DNA from: Stagnimonas sp.
Lineage (GTDB): Bacteria; Pseudomonadota; Gammaproteobacteria; Nevskiales; Nevskiaceae
Assembly (NCBI GenBank): GCA_030696045.1
Contig: JAUYNO010000067.1
Location: forward strand, 19,093 to 83,092
Direction of reading: 5' to 3'
Length of the DNA stretch: 64,000 nt
The notes below the pieces were generated by a model. It was not told where the DNA came from and ran no database searches. It saw only the letters and a list, made by a program, of their open reading frames with translations. The position numbers and the translations under genes are program-made. Of the stretch, positions 1 through 10,688 are shown piece by piece. The first letter of the stretch is position 1. Every line of letters begins with the position of its first letter.

Positions 1-129
1 GACCCGGAAATAGCGGCGGAAGCTGGCGTCGGCGGAAGCCGGCGCGAAGCCCGCCTCGCGGAGCCCCAGGGAGCGGTGGGCGAAGGCCTGCGCGGCGGCG
101 GCGCGGGCGTCGAGGGCAGGGGCGGTCAC
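1..129 (-). CDS. amgK: N-terminal fragment of AmgK-like aminoglycoside/sugar phosphotransferase (truncated by window edge)
   Basis: Reverse-strand translation VTAPALDARAAAAQAFAHRSLGLREAGFAPASADASFRRYFRV from a GTG at 129; SFRRYFRV motif; divergent from lptD as commonly seen. Confidence 0.7.
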   Translation of the reverse strand, partial: MTAPALDARAAAAQAFAHRSLGLREAGFAPASADASFRRYFRV

Positions 130-244
130 GAGCGGGACGGAAGCGAAAGTCTGGATGACGGGCAAGATTACACGAGCCCCGCCGTTGCCCTGGACCACAC
201 CGAGGCCGGATACTGCGCGCCCTCGCTCCCGCCTCTGCCCGCCC

Positions 245-2422
245 GTGGCCCTGTCCCACCGCCTCACGCTGCTGCTGCTGCTGCTCGGCACTCCGCTCGC
301 GGCCCTGGCGCAGGAGACGGCTCCCAGCCCGGCCATGTGCGAGCAACTCGACCCCGGCCTGCTGTCGACCTCGCCGCTCGACAAGCTGATCCTCACCGCC
401 GACAGCCTCAATCTGGAGCGCCAGGGCCTGTCCGACCTGGCCGGCTCGGTGCGGCTGCGGCTGGGCGAACGCGAATTCGTGTCGGAAGCGCTGCAGTACG
501 ACGACCTCAACCGCCGCGTGCTGGCCAGCCGGCCCTCGCAGTTCCGCAATTCCGATTATCTGATCACGGCCGAAACCGCCAGCTTCGACCTCAACACCGA
601 GCTTGGGGTATTCGAGCAGGCCAACTTCACCCTGCTCCAGCGCGGCGCCCGCGGCTCGGCCGAGCGGGTGCAGCTGAGCCGCGAGGGGCAGGCCGAGCTG
701 CAACAGGTCTACTACACCTCCTGCTCGCCCAGCGACGAGACCTGGAAGATCACCGCCAGCCGGCTCGACCTGGATCGCGACGAGGGCCTGGGCACCGCGC
801 GCAACGCCACCATCCGCTTCGGCGGCGTGCCGGTGCTGTACGTGCCCTACATGCAGTTCCCGATCGACGACCGGCGCCGCACCGGCCTGCTGTTTCCGTC
901 CCTGGGCTCCGACACCCGCACCGGGGTCGATTTCAGCTGGCCGGTCTATCTCAATCTCAATCCGCGCTACGACGCCATCTTCACGCCGCGCTTCATGAGT
1001 GATCGCGGCACCCAGGCGGGGCTGTCCGGCCGCTACCTGCTGGCGCGCGGCACCGGCCGGGCGAAGTTCGAATACCTGGCGGACGACCAGCAGTACGGCG
1101 GCTCGCGCGGCCTGAGCGAGTTTCACCACGAAGGCCTGATCAACAACCGCCTGTCGCTCGACATCAACTACGCCGAGGTCAGCGACCCCAACTACTTCGA
1201 AGACCTGAGCCGGGCCATCGACTTCTCCTCGCTGACCCATCTGGAGCGCAGCGCCCGGCTGACCTACCAGTCGCCCGGTTCGTACACGCTGCAGGCCCTG
1301 GTGCAGGACTTCCAGTCGCTGTCGAGCGGCCTGGCCGCGGTGGACGCGCCCTATCGGCGCCTGCCCGAGCTGCGCTTCGACGCGATCACGCGCGACTCCT
1401 TCTACAACACCCGCGCCGGCATCAACGCCCAGGTGGTGAATTTCGCCCGCGACAACTCGGTCGAGGGCCTGCGCGAGACCGTGCAGCCCTACCTGCGCTA
1501 CAGCCGCGACCGCGGCGGCCGTTTCGGGCGCATCCAGCTGGACCTCAACCACACCCGCTACCAGCTCAGCAACAACGCCAGCGGCGGCGACAGCCCGGAG
1601 CGCACCCTGCCGCTGTTCTCGGCCGACGCCGGCCTGCGCTTCCTGAAGTACGACTCCCACGGCGGCCTGCAGGTGCTGGAGCCACGGCTGTTCTATCTCT
1701 ACGTGCCCTACCGCGAGCAGTCCGAACTGCCGGTGTTCGACACCGACGAGGCCGACTACGACGTGCCACAGCTGTTCGCGCGCAACCGCTTTTCCGGCCT
1801 CGACCGCATCGCCGACGCCAACCAGCTGACTACCGCCCTGACCTGGCGCATCCTCGACGCCGAGGACGGCGACACCCGCATGGCCGCCAGCGTCGGCCAG
1901 ATCTACCGTTTCACCGAATCCCGGGTCAGTCTGCCCGGGCGCGAACCCCCGGATGCCGGCAGCAGCGACTACCTGAGTGGCCTGGAGCTGCGGCTGACCG
2001 AGCGGCTGTCGGCGTCCGGCACCCTGCAATGGTCGCCGGACGAGGGCGACTTCAGCCGTACCGGCGTGGCGTTACGCTACCGCGACCAGAGGCTGCGCGC
2101 CGACCTCGCCTACCGCTACCGCCAGGACCTGCTAGAGCAGACCGATGCCAGTCTGTCGCTGCCGGTCAGCACCCACTGGCGCTTGGCCGGGCGCCTGCGG
2201 CGCTCGCTGCGCGACAACCGCAGCCTCGATGCCCTGCTCGGCGTCGAGTACGAGACCTGCTGCTGGGCGCTGCGCAGCTCCTACCGCCGCTACCTGATAA
2301 ACAGCGCGGGAGACGTCGGCAGCGGCGTGTTCCTGCAGATCGAGCTCAAGGGCCTGAGCCGCTTCGGCTCCGGCTTCGACGAGTTGCTGCCGGGTGACAA
2401 CCGCCCGCTGGGTGCGAACTAG
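245..2422 (+). CDS. lptD: LPS-assembly protein LptD
   Basis: Signal peptide from GTG 245 (ORF open from 155), OstA-like N-domain, beta-barrel, followed by surA-pdxA-rsmA. Confidence 0.93.
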   Translation: MALSHRLTLLLLLLGTPLAALAQETAPSPAMCEQLDPGLLSTSPLDKLILTADSLNLERQGLSDLAGSVRLRLGEREFVSEALQYDDLNRRVLASRPSQFRNSDYLITAETASFDLNTELGVFEQANFTLLQRGARGSAERVQLSREGQAELQQVYYTSCSPSDETWKITASRLDLDRDEGLGTARNATIRFGGVPVLYVPYMQFPIDDRRRTGLLFPSLGSDTRTGVDFSWPVYLNLNPRYDAIFTPRFMSDRGTQAGLSGRYLLARGTGRAKFEYLADDQQYGGSRGLSEFHHEGLINNRLSLDINYAEVSDPNYFEDLSRAIDFSSLTHLERSARLTYQSPGSYTLQALVQDFQSLSSGLAAVDAPYRRLPELRFDAITRDSFYNTRAGINAQVVNFARDNSVEGLRETVQPYLRYSRDRGGRFGRIQLDLNHTRYQLSNNASGGDSPERTLPLFSADAGLRFLKYDSHGGLQVLEPRLFYLYVPYREQSELPVFDTDEADYDVPQLFARNRFSGLDRIADANQLTTALTWRILDAEDGDTRMAASVGQIYRFTESRVSLPGREPPDAGSSDYLSGLELRLTERLSASGTLQWSPDEGDFSRTGVALRYRDQRLRADLAYRYRQDLLEQTDASLSLPVSTHWRLAGRLRRSLRDNRSLDALLGVEYETCCWALRSSYRRYLINSAGDVGSGVFLQIELKGLSRFGSGFDELLPGDNRPLGAN

Positions 2423-2547
2423 GGAGACGAGCGGCTGCCGGAAACCTTCGTGCTACCCTTGCGGTCTGTGTTTTTGCCCCCGTCGGCACCCCGGCAAATC
2501 CGGCAAATCCCCCCGCGAATCACCGTTTCAAGGCCACTGATAGCGCC

Positions 2548-3891
2548 ATGCCCGCTCTGCTCTCCTTCCGTCCGCGCCCCCTGCTCCGCTCCCTGTCGCT
2601 GTCGCTGCTGCTGGCCACCGGCGCCGCCCAGGCCGAGCCGCAGCCGCTTGATCGCATCATCGCCGTGGTCAACGACGGCGTGGTGCTGCAGAGCGAGCTC
2701 GACCGCTCGATCAGCCTCAGCACCGCGCAGCTGCGTGAACGCGGCATCCAGCCGCCGCGCGAGGATGTGCTGCGCACCCAGGTGATGGAGCGGCTGGTCA
2801 CCAGCCGGCTGCAGACGCAGAAGGCGGCCGAGGCCGGCATCCGCATCGACGACCGCGAGCTGAACGAGGTGCTCGGCAATATCGCCGCCCAGAACGGCCT
2901 CAGCCTGGCCGCCTTCGCCGACGCCGTGCGCAAGGACGGCATGGACTTTCTGAGCGTGCGCGAGCAGGTGCGCGACGAGGTGCTGGTGGCGCGGGTCAAG
3001 CAGAAGGAGGTCGACAGCCGGGTGGTGGTCACCGACCAGGACATCGACCTGTTCCTGGCCAACCGCAGTGCGGTCGACGATACCGAGTACCGCCTCTCGC
3101 ACATTCTGGTGGCGCTGCCGGAAGGGGCGACGGCCGAGCAGCGCGACGCTGCCCGCGCCAAGGCCAACGGCCTGCTGGAGCGACTCAACAAGGGCGAGGA
3201 CTTCGCCCAGCTGGCGGCTGCCGATTCCGACGGCCAGCAGGCGCTGCAGGGTGGCGATCTGGACTGGCGCAAGGGTTCGGACCTTCCCGGCCTGTTCGCC
3301 GCCGCCCTGCCCCGGCTCAAGTCGGACCAGGTCAGCGAGGTGCTGGAATCGGCCGGCGGCTTCCATCTGATCAAGCTCACCGGCAAGCGCGGCGGGGCCG
3401 AGGCCCAGACCGTGCAGGAAACCCGTGCCCGCCACATCCTGCTGCAGGCCAATGCCATCCGCGACGAGGACGCCACCCTGGCGCAGGCGCAGGAACTCGC
3501 CAAGCGGCTGAAGGACGGCGAGGTCTTCGAGGCCCTGGCCAAGCAGTATTCCGACGACCCGGGCTCGAAGAACGCCGGCGGCGATCTCGGCTTCACCCCG
3601 GCCGGCGTGTTCGTGCCGGAATTCCAGATCCGCCTCGACCAGCTGCAGCCGGGCGAGACCTCGCCGCCGTTCCACACCCAGTTCGGCTGGCACATCGCCC
3701 AGGTGATTGAGCGCCGCAGCCGCGACACCACCGAGGAAACCCGCCGGCTCAAGGCACGGCAGGCCATCGTCGCGCGCAAGAGCGCCGAGGAGTACGACCT
3801 CTGGCTGCGCCGGATTCGCGACGAGGCCTATATCGAGTTCCGTCGTGCCGACGGCAAGCCGGCGGCTGCCGCGACCGACTCGCAGTCGTGA
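2548..3891 (+). CDS. surA: Periplasmic chaperone / peptidyl-prolyl isomerase SurA
   Basis: Signal peptide, [18 protein letters not shown], two parvulin domains. Confidence 0.96.
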   Translation: MPALLSFRPRPLLRSLSLSLLLATGAAQAEPQPLDRIIAVVNDGVVLQSELDRSISLSTAQLRERGIQPPREDVLRTQVMERLVTSRLQTQKAAEAGIRIDDRELNEVLGNIAAQNGLSLAAFADAVRKDGMDFLSVREQVRDEVLVARVKQKEVDSRVVVTDQDIDLFLANRSAVDDTEYRLSHILVALPEGATAEQRDAARAKANGLLERLNKGEDFAQLAAADSDGQQALQGGDLDWRKGSDLPGLFAAALPRLKSDQVSEVLESAGGFHLIKLTGKRGGAEAQTVQETRARHILLQANAIRDEDATLAQAQELAKRLKDGEVFEALAKQYSDDPGSKNAGGDLGFTPAGVFVPEFQIRLDQLQPGETSPPFHTQFGWHIAQVIERRSRDTTEETRRLKARQAIVARKSAEEYDLWLRRIRDEAYIEFRRADGKPAAAATDSQS

Positions 3892-3898
3892 TCCTGCC

Positions 3899-4894
3899 GT
3901 GAGCCGGCCGGTCCGGCTGCTGCTGACACCGGGCGAGCCGGCCGGCATCGGTCCCGAGCTGGCGGTGCGGCTGGCGCAGACGCCCGCCGCCGGGCACGCC
4001 CTGATCGCGGTCGCCGACCCCGACCTGCTGCGGCGTGCCGCCGGGCGCCTGGGGCTGCCGCTGCGCTTGCAGGAATGGGCACCGGGCGCCGAGGCCCTGC
4101 CCTTGCCGGCCGGCGCGCTCTGGCTCTGGCCGCAGGCGCTGTCGGCACCGGAAACGCCGGGACAGCTCAGCGTCGCCAACGCCGGCTATGTCCTGCACAG
4201 CCTGCGCGCCGCCGCCAGCGCCTGCCGCAATGGCGAGGCCGAGGCCCTGGTCACCGGCCCGGTGCACAAGGGCATCATCAATGACGCCGGCGTGGCCTTC
4301 AGCGGCCACACCGAATTCCTCGCCGAACTCTGCGCCGCGCCGCTGCCGGTGATGCTGCTGGCCGCCGGCGCGCTGCGCGTGGCCCTGGTCACCACCCATC
4401 TGCCGCTGGCGGCGGTGGCGGCAGCGATCACCCGCGACCGCCTGGAGCAGACCCTGCGGGTGCTGCAGGCCGGCCTGCGCACGCAGTTCGGCATCGCCGA
4501 GCCGCGCATCCTGGTCTGCGGCCTGAACCCTCATGCCGGCGAAGGCGGGCACCTGGGTCGCGAGGAGATCGAGGTGATCGAACCGGTACTGCGGGCGCTG
4601 ACTGCCGAGGGCATGCGGCTGATCGGCCCGCTGCCGGCCGATACCCTGTTCACCCCGCCCCAGCTGGCCCAGGGCGACGCGGTCCTGGCGATGTACCACG
4701 ACCAGGGCCTGCCGGTGCTCAAGCACGTCGGCTTCGGGCAGGCGGTGAACATCACCCTGGGCCTGCCGATCATCCGCACCAGCGTCGATCACGGCGTCGC
4801 GCTCGACCTCGCCGGCCGGGGTCTGGCCGAAGTCGGCTCGCTGCAGGCGGCGGTAGCGCTGGCGGCGGAACTGGCGCGGAGCGCGCGGACATGA
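3899..4894 (+). CDS. pdxA: 4-hydroxythreonine-4-phosphate dehydrogenase
   Basis: GTG start; [36 protein letters not shown] motifs; gene order. Confidence 0.96.
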   Translation: MSRPVRLLLTPGEPAGIGPELAVRLAQTPAAGHALIAVADPDLLRRAAGRLGLPLRLQEWAPGAEALPLPAGALWLWPQALSAPETPGQLSVANAGYVLHSLRAAASACRNGEAEALVTGPVHKGIINDAGVAFSGHTEFLAELCAAPLPVMLLAAGALRVALVTTHLPLAAVAAAITRDRLEQTLRVLQAGLRTQFGIAEPRILVCGLNPHAGEGGHLGREEIEVIEPVLRALTAEGMRLIGPLPADTLFTPPQLAQGDAVLAMYHDQGLPVLKHVGFGQAVNITLGLPIIRTSVDHGVALDLAGRGLAEVGSLQAAVALAAELARSART

Positions 4895-5667
4895 GCGCAC
4901 ATCGCGCCAAGAAACATTTCGGTCAGCACTTCCTGCACGACCAGGGCGTGATCGAGCGCATCCTGCGCGCGCTCAATCCCCAGCCCGGCGAGACCCTGGT
5001 GGAAATCGGCCCCGGCCTCGGTGCGCTCACCGTGCCGCTGGTGGCGCGGGTGCCGGCACTGACCGTGGTGGAACTGGACCGCGACGTGCTGGCGCCGCTG
5101 CGCGCCGCCTGCGGCGCCCATGCCGAGCGGCTGACGGTGATCCAGGCCGATGCGCTGACCGTCGATTTCGCGGCGCTGGCACCGGCGGGTGGCAAGCTGC
5201 GTCTGGTCGGCAACCTGCCCTACAACATCTCGACGCCGCTGCTGTTCCATCTGCTGCGCCATGCCGACGCCATCCAGGACATGCACTTCATGCTCCAGAA
5301 GGAAGTGGTCGACCGCATGTGCGCGGCGCCGGACAGCGACGACTATGGCCGCCTGACCGTGACCCTGGCGGCACGCGCCGACTGCCACAGCCTGTTCCGG
5401 GTCGGTCCCGGCAGCTTCGATCCGCCACCCAAGGTCGATTCCGCCGTGGTACGGGTGCTGCCCCGGCCGGCGCCCTTCCCGCTCGACGACCTGGCCCGCT
5501 ACGACCGGGTGGTCACCGCCGCCTTCTCGCAGCGGCGCAAGACGCTCAGCAACGCCCTGAAAGCGGTGATGCCGGCCGAGGCTATCCGCGCCGCCGGCAT
5601 CGACCCCGGCCTGCGCGCCGAGGCCTTGCCGCCGGAGGCCTTCGGGCGCCTGGCGCAGCAGATTTGA
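4891..5667 (+). CDS. rsmA: 16S rRNA (adenine1518-N6/adenine1519-N6)-dimethyltransferase
   Basis: [28 protein letters not shown] motifs; ATGA overlap with pdxA. Confidence 0.97.
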   Translation: MSAHRAKKHFGQHFLHDQGVIERILRALNPQPGETLVEIGPGLGALTVPLVARVPALTVVELDRDVLAPLRAACGAHAERLTVIQADALTVDFAALAPAGGKLRLVGNLPYNISTPLLFHLLRHADAIQDMHFMLQKEVVDRMCAAPDSDDYGRLTVTLAARADCHSLFRVGPGSFDPPPKVDSAVVRVLPRPAPFPLDDLARYDRVVTAAFSQRRKTLSNALKAVMPAEAIRAAGIDPGLRAEALPPEAFGRLAQQI

Positions 5668-5700
5668 GGGCTGGCTTCACGCCATGTGCAGCGCCATCCC

Positions 5701-5772
5701 GTAGGGCGCATTCCATGCGCCGGGATGTTCGACGAGCTCGCAGCCAAAGCCGGCGCATGAAATGCGCCCTAC
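5701..5772. repeat. REP/MITE-like imperfect palindrome (21-nt arms, 20/21 complementary)
   Basis: gtagggcgcattccatgcgcc (5701-5721) and ggcgcatgaaatgcgccctac (5752-5772). Confidence 0.7.
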
Positions 5773-5821
5773 GACCTGGGTTCTCCCGCGCATCCATCGC
5801 GCCGGCGCGACCAGACCCGGC

Positions 5822-8800
5822 TCAAAGCGGCCGCAGCGGCCGGCTGTCGACCCAGTTGATGAAGTCCACCGGCCGCAGCGGCGGCTGCAACGCAGCCCCG
5901 CAAAGGTAGCTGGCACCGGCCCGCAGCAGGCGCGCGCCCGGGGCACCTGCGGGTGCCGCTTCCAGCAGTAGGGGGCGGCCGAGCGCGGCGTGTCGCCGGA
6001 TCGGCTCCAGCGACTCCTCGCGATGATCGACCGCCGCCACCGTTTCGGCTGGCAGTAGCAGCAGGCCAACCCCATCGAGCCGCGCGCCTTCCGGAGGCGC
6101 CCGCAACGCCAGCCGCAGGCCCTGGCGCAGCAGACCGGACCATTGCACCTGGATCGGCGCCGCCGCATCAGCCCAGTCCTCACCGTCGAGCAGGGGCAGC
6201 AACTGCGAAAACGGCACCCGAAAATCCGTCAGCTGGCTGCGCAGGCGCTCGGCGAACTCCGGATCGCGCCATTGCCGGGCGGTCAGCGGCAGCAGTACCG
6301 GCAGCGGCGGCAGACCCTGGCCGGGCTGGATCTGCCGCAGGCTTTCGCGCAGCTGCCAGGCCTCGATGCCGGCATTCAAACCGTGCCGACGCGACGCGCG
6401 CAGGGTTTCAGCAGAACTGATCTCGCCATAGCGCGAGTGCCGCCAGCAGAAGTCGGCGATGCAGGCGGCCACCGCGCCACTGGCGTCGAACACCGGCAGC
6501 AGGCGCAGCTCGAACTCGCCGGCCGCCAGCGCCGCGCCGATGTCGCGGTTGAGATTCGGCCGCTCGCCCTCGCCCTTGGCCCCGGCATCCGGGAGGTCGT
6601 AGAAGCGCAGCTGGGCACTGCCGGACTGCTTGGCCTGCTGCATCGCCGCGTCGGCGTGCCGCAGCAGGCTGTCGGCGTCGACTTCGTCGGCCGGATACAG
6701 GCTGATGCCGACGCAGGCAGTCAGCGTCAACCGCTGACCGCGCAGTTCGAACGGCGCGCCGAGCTGCTCCTGAGTCTTGACGGCGAGCGTGGTCGCGTCG
6801 TCGCGGTCACGCAGGCCCTGGGCCAGGATCACGAACTCATCGCCGCCCAAGCGCGCCACGGTGTCGGCGACCCGCAGGCCGGAGTTGAGACGGTCGGCGA
6901 CCATCCGCAGCAGCAGGTCGCCCTGGTCGTGGCCGAGGCTGTCATTGATCCGCTTGAAACCGTCGAGGTCCAGGCACAGCACCGCCAGCTGGCGCTCGCC
7001 GCGCGCGGCGGTATGCATCGCCTGCTTCAGACGGTCGAACAGCAGGGTACGGTTCGGCAACCCGGTGAGCAGGTCGTAGTGCGCCAGCTGCTGCATGCGT
7101 CGCTCGGCGGCTTCGCGCTCGCTGATGTCGAGCGCGATGGCCATGAACACCGGCGGCTCCTCCTCGCGCGAGAACGACAATCGCACCTCGACCGGATAGG
7201 TGCTGCCATCGGCGCGCCGGTGTCGGGTCTTGTAGCTGAGATGGTCACTGTCGCCGCCACGCAGCTTGGCCAGATGAGCCTGCAAGGTAGCCGGGTCGAG
7301 ATCGGTGGCGATGCTGGTCAGGCTCATCCGCGCCAGTTGCTCCGGCTTCAGGCCGAGATTGCGGCGGGCGCCCCGGTTGACTTCGATGAAGTAGAGCGAC
7401 TGTGCGTCGAAGACGTAGACCTCTTCGCTGGCGGCGTCGAGCAGCCGGCCTAGCCGCTGCGCCAGGCCCTGGCTGCGCTGGCGCTCGGTGATGTCGCGCA
7501 CCACCACCACCAGCCGGTCCTCGCCGCTGACCCGCATGGGCTCCACCAGCAGTTCGGCCGGAAAGGTGGTGGCGTCCTTGCGCCAGCCGGCGACCTTGGG
7601 CATGCGCGCGCTGCCACCGGCGACGTAATCGCTCAGGCGCAGTCCCGGAGTATTCATGAACGGCACCGGCAGCAGGCGCGGCACGGTCATCCGCAGCATC
7701 TCCTCGGCGCTGTAGCCGAACAGGCGCTGGGCACGGGCGTTCACCGACTTGATGAGGCCGGCGCTGTCGGTGGTCAGCACCCCTTCCGACAGATGATCGA
7801 CCACGCCCTCGGCGAACTGCGCCTGCTCACGCAGGCGTTGGCGGTCGGCGATGCGACCGCTGATGTCCTGGAACGCGAGCAAGCCACCCCGTCCGCCGTC
7901 CGGCAGTGGATGCAGGCTGGCGCTGGCCTCGACCGGGAGCTCCGGCGTCGAGCCACCGCGCGGCCGCAGCCGCAATTCCTTCGGGCCCTGGCTGGCGGAC
8001 TGCTGCAGACAGCGTTCGACTGGACTGGCCAGCGGCGTCCCCTCGTCGTCGCGGGCCTGGAACACGGTGTAGGCCAACTGTCCCAGCGCATCGGCGGCCA
8101 CCCAGCCGGTCAGCCGCACCGCGGTGGCATTGATGGCGCGCACGCGCAATTCAGCATCGACCAGCAGGATCCCGATCCCCAGCGCGTCGAAGGTGTCGGC
8201 CAGGGCGGGCGCCGCTGTGGCCGGCGTCGCCGTCGGCGGCGCCGGCGCGGCCTCAGGCAAGCCCAGGCGGGCGGCCAGCGGGGCGGTGCGGCGACGCAGC
8301 TGATGGCGCAGCACCAGCAGGCTGCCGGCGCCGAACGCCAGTGCCAGTAGAGCACCGATCAGGCCGGTGCTGCGCAAGCGATCCACGGCCTCGTCACGTA
8401 CCAGTCGGCCGGTGTCCGCGCCGATGGCGTATTCCAGCGCGCCGTAGCCACGGCCGGCCTCGCGCAGGCTCAGGCGGCCGACCTCGCCAAAGCCGGTGTA
8501 GAGGCGGCGGCGCAGCCAGTTCGTCAGGGGCTTCGGCAGCCAGCGGCTGCTGAGCGACTGGTAGCGGCCCCGGGCCGCGACGGCCTGGCCGTCGGTGTCG
8601 AGCACCGCCAGGTAGCGGAAGCCCCAGGACTCGCCCTCGATGATCGCGGCCAGCGCGGCGTCGAGTGCCGCTTCGCTGCCCTGCCGCAGCGGTTCGCTCA
8701 GGCGCTGGCGGGCCGAATCCAGCGCCCAGGCGCGGTCGAGCCGGTTCTGCAAGGCCTGGGCGGACCACAGCGCGCGCAGCGATAGCGCCAGCAACAGCAC

Positions 8801-8875
8801 CGTGCAGAGCAGGGCCAGCGCCGCCCCGGCCCGCGGCCAGAGGTGCTCGCGCGGCCCGGTGAACAGTGCCCTCAT
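5822..8875 (-). CDS. Membrane PAS-GGDEF protein with degenerate EAL-like C-terminus
   Basis: Two TM segments, several PAS domains, intact RLGGDEFVIL; C-terminus aligns to EAL layout without catalytic motifs; start MRALFTG at 8875. Confidence 0.85.
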   Translation of the reverse strand: MRALFTGPREHLWPRAGAALALLCTVLLLALSLRALWSAQALQNRLDRAWALDSARQRLSEPLRQGSEAALDAALAAIIEGESWGFRYLAVLDTDGQAVAARGRYQSLSSRWLPKPLTNWLRRRLYTGFGEVGRLSLREAGRGYGALEYAIGADTGRLVRDEAVDRLRSTGLIGALLALAFGAGSLLVLRHQLRRRTAPLAARLGLPEAAPAPPTATPATAAPALADTFDALGIGILLVDAELRVRAINATAVRLTGWVAADALGQLAYTVFQARDDEGTPLASPVERCLQQSASQGPKELRLRPRGGSTPELPVEASASLHPLPDGGRGGLLAFQDISGRIADRQRLREQAQFAEGVVDHLSEGVLTTDSAGLIKSVNARAQRLFGYSAEEMLRMTVPRLLPVPFMNTPGLRLSDYVAGGSARMPKVAGWRKDATTFPAELLVEPMRVSGEDRLVVVVRDITERQRSQGLAQRLGRLLDAASEEVYVFDAQSLYFIEVNRGARRNLGLKPEQLARMSLTSIATDLDPATLQAHLAKLRGGDSDHLSYKTRHRRADGSTYPVEVRLSFSREEEPPVFMAIALDISEREAAERRMQQLAHYDLLTGLPNRTLLFDRLKQAMHTAARGERQLAVLCLDLDGFKRINDSLGHDQGDLLLRMVADRLNSGLRVADTVARLGGDEFVILAQGLRDRDDATTLAVKTQEQLGAPFELRGQRLTLTACVGISLYPADEVDADSLLRHADAAMQQAKQSGSAQLRFYDLPDAGAKGEGERPNLNRDIGAALAAGEFELRLLPVFDASGAVAACIADFCWRHSRYGEISSAETLRASRRHGLNAGIEAWQLRESLRQIQPGQGLPPLPVLLPLTARQWRDPEFAERLRSQLTDFRVPFSQLLPLLDGEDWADAAAPIQVQWSGLLRQGLRLALRAPPEGARLDGVGLLLLPAETVAAVDHREESLEPIRRHAALGRPLLLEAAPAGAPGARLLRAGASYLCGAALQPPLRPVDFINWVDSRPLRPL

Positions 8876-8879
8876 GGCG

Positions 8880-10688
8880 TCAGCGGGCGTAGATCGCGGT
8901 CGCGACTTGCTTGACCTCGACCCCAACGGCGGTACCGCCGATGTTCAGTTCGGTGCCTTCGAGCAGGGGAATGAACTGGGCCGCCAGCAGATTGAGCAGC
9001 TGCTGGATCTGGTCGCTGATCGGGGTCAGGACTTGCGCCTGCAAGGTCGAGTCGACCAGGCCGTTGAGCAGGGGCGACAGGCCGCCGAGCCCGACCACCC
9101 GCAACTGCACATCGCCGACGGCGGTCGGGATCGAGCGCACCGCCTCGCTGGTGCTGACGCCGCCCACCGTGGCCGCCGAGCCGTCGCACTGGGTCGCCTG
9201 GCCCGGCCTCGGCCAGGGCGGACCGCTAAAGCACAGTGCATGGTCGCGCTGGTCGCCGATCTCGAAGGGGCCGGCGCTGACTTCGATGGTGACCACCTGG
9301 CCGGCCACGGCGGCGGGCAAGGGCACACCGGGCAGCAACTCGGCCAGGGGCAGCGACAGCAGCTGCGCCGGTTCCACCGTGATCTGGCCGCTGTCGGACT
9401 GGTAGTCGCGCACCCGACCGATGCTGATGCTGGCGCCGCCGCCGTGGGCCTGCATGCTGACCGTGGCCTTCTCCAGACCGCGCCGGGGGCACTGCACTTC
9501 GGTTACCTGCGCGCCCTGGCCGCGCACCGTGATCGACACCGGCAGCTTCAGCGGGGCGCCGGTGAGCGGGTTGGCCAGGTTCACCTCCAGCTGCGCCAGG
9601 CCGCCGACGCTGGCGGCGCCGTCGCTGCTGTCGACCGAGGTGTTGTCGAGCCCGGGGATATAGGACCCTGGCTGGGACGAGCCGGGCTTGGTAATGGTGA
9701 GCGTGGTGTTGCCCAGCGGCGGCGGCAAATCAATCGGGAACTGGATCGGCCCCGGTCCGGCGACGGCATCGGCGATGCTGGCCAGCAGGCTGCCGACATT
9801 GACCGTGGCCTGGTCGTACAGGGCTTCCGGCAGCTCCGCCGGCAGGCCCAGCAGGTCGGCCGGCACCACCATTACCACCCCGCGCCCGGCTTCGGCGGCA
9901 GCGGCGTAGGTGGTCACTGCGGCGGCCGCCGCGCTGTCGCCAGTCTCGTCGAGCGCGGCCAGCAGCAGGTCGAGCAGGCCCAGCTGGGAAATCGGCGTGC
10001 TGAGATCGGGCAGATCGACACCGGCCGTGGCCTGCGCCTGGACCAGCTGCCCCACCGTGACATTGGCCTCGCTGGTGGCTCGGTAGCCGGCCAGGCTCAG
10101 GTTCAGGCTGCTGCCCAGCTGGTTGCCGAAGTAGCGGTTGGCGATGTCCGGCGCCCGCAGGCCGGCGGTCTGCCCCAGGGCGTACTGCGCCAGCACCAGC
10201 GAGCTGGCGGCGGCGCGCACCTGCAGGGTCTTGCCGCTGGCGCCGGAAAACAGCGGCAGCACCCGGGCCGGGCTGGCTTGACTGAGCGTCACCTGGATGG
10301 AATCGCGCGGCCGAACCGGATTGTTCGGCGCCTCCAGGAACTCGAACAGATCGCCGTTCTTGATCTTGCGGCCGGCCCGTACCACAACGCTGATCCCGGT
10401 CGGCATGTTGTTGCGGCGCAGGCTGTCGTGTGCCTCGGCGCTAGCGGTGTCGAAATCGACCGGCCCGATCAGGCAGCCACCGGCCACCCGGGCGGCGTCG
10501 ACCGCGGCCAGATCCGCAAGCTTCTGCAGGTTCCGCTGGGCGTTGTAGAGGCGGGCGACGTCGATGGCGAAGGCCATCGCCAGCAGGAAGGCCAGCAGGG
10601 TAACGCCGACGAAAACCGCAGCGACGCCGCGCTGCCGGTCGCGCCCCTGCTGGCGGCGGCGCCTAGTTGCCGGAGTCGCCACTGCCAC
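8880..10688 (-). CDS. tadG: TadG-like pilus assembly protein
   Basis: QRGVAAVFVGVTLLAFLLAMAFAIDVARLYNAQRNLQKLADLAAVDAAR (TadE/G-type N-terminus); last gene of the Tad cluster. Confidence 0.75.
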   Translation of the reverse strand: MAVATPATRRRRQQGRDRQRGVAAVFVGVTLLAFLLAMAFAIDVARLYNAQRNLQKLADLAAVDAARVAGGCLIGPVDFDTASAEAHDSLRRNNMPTGISVVVRAGRKIKNGDLFEFLEAPNNPVRPRDSIQVTLSQASPARVLPLFSGASGKTLQVRAAASSLVLAQYALGQTAGLRAPDIANRYFGNQLGSSLNLSLAGYRATSEANVTVGQLVQAQATAGVDLPDLSTPISQLGLLDLLLAALDETGDSAAAAAVTTYAAAAEAGRGVVMVVPADLLGLPAELPEALYDQATVNVGSLLASIADAVAGPGPIQFPIDLPPPLGNTTLTITKPGSSQPGSYIPGLDNTSVDSSDGAASVGGLAQLEVNLANPLTGAPLKLPVSITVRGQGAQVTEVQCPRRGLEKATVSMQAHGGGASISIGRVRDYQSDSGQITVEPAQLLSLPLAELLPGVPLPAAVAGQVVTIEVSAGPFEIGDQRDHALCFSGPPWPRPGQATQCDGSAATVGGVSTSEAVRSIPTAVGDVQLRVVGLGGLSPLLNGLVDSTLQAQVLTPISDQIQQLLNLLAAQFIPLLEGTELNIGGTAVGVEVKQVATAIYAR

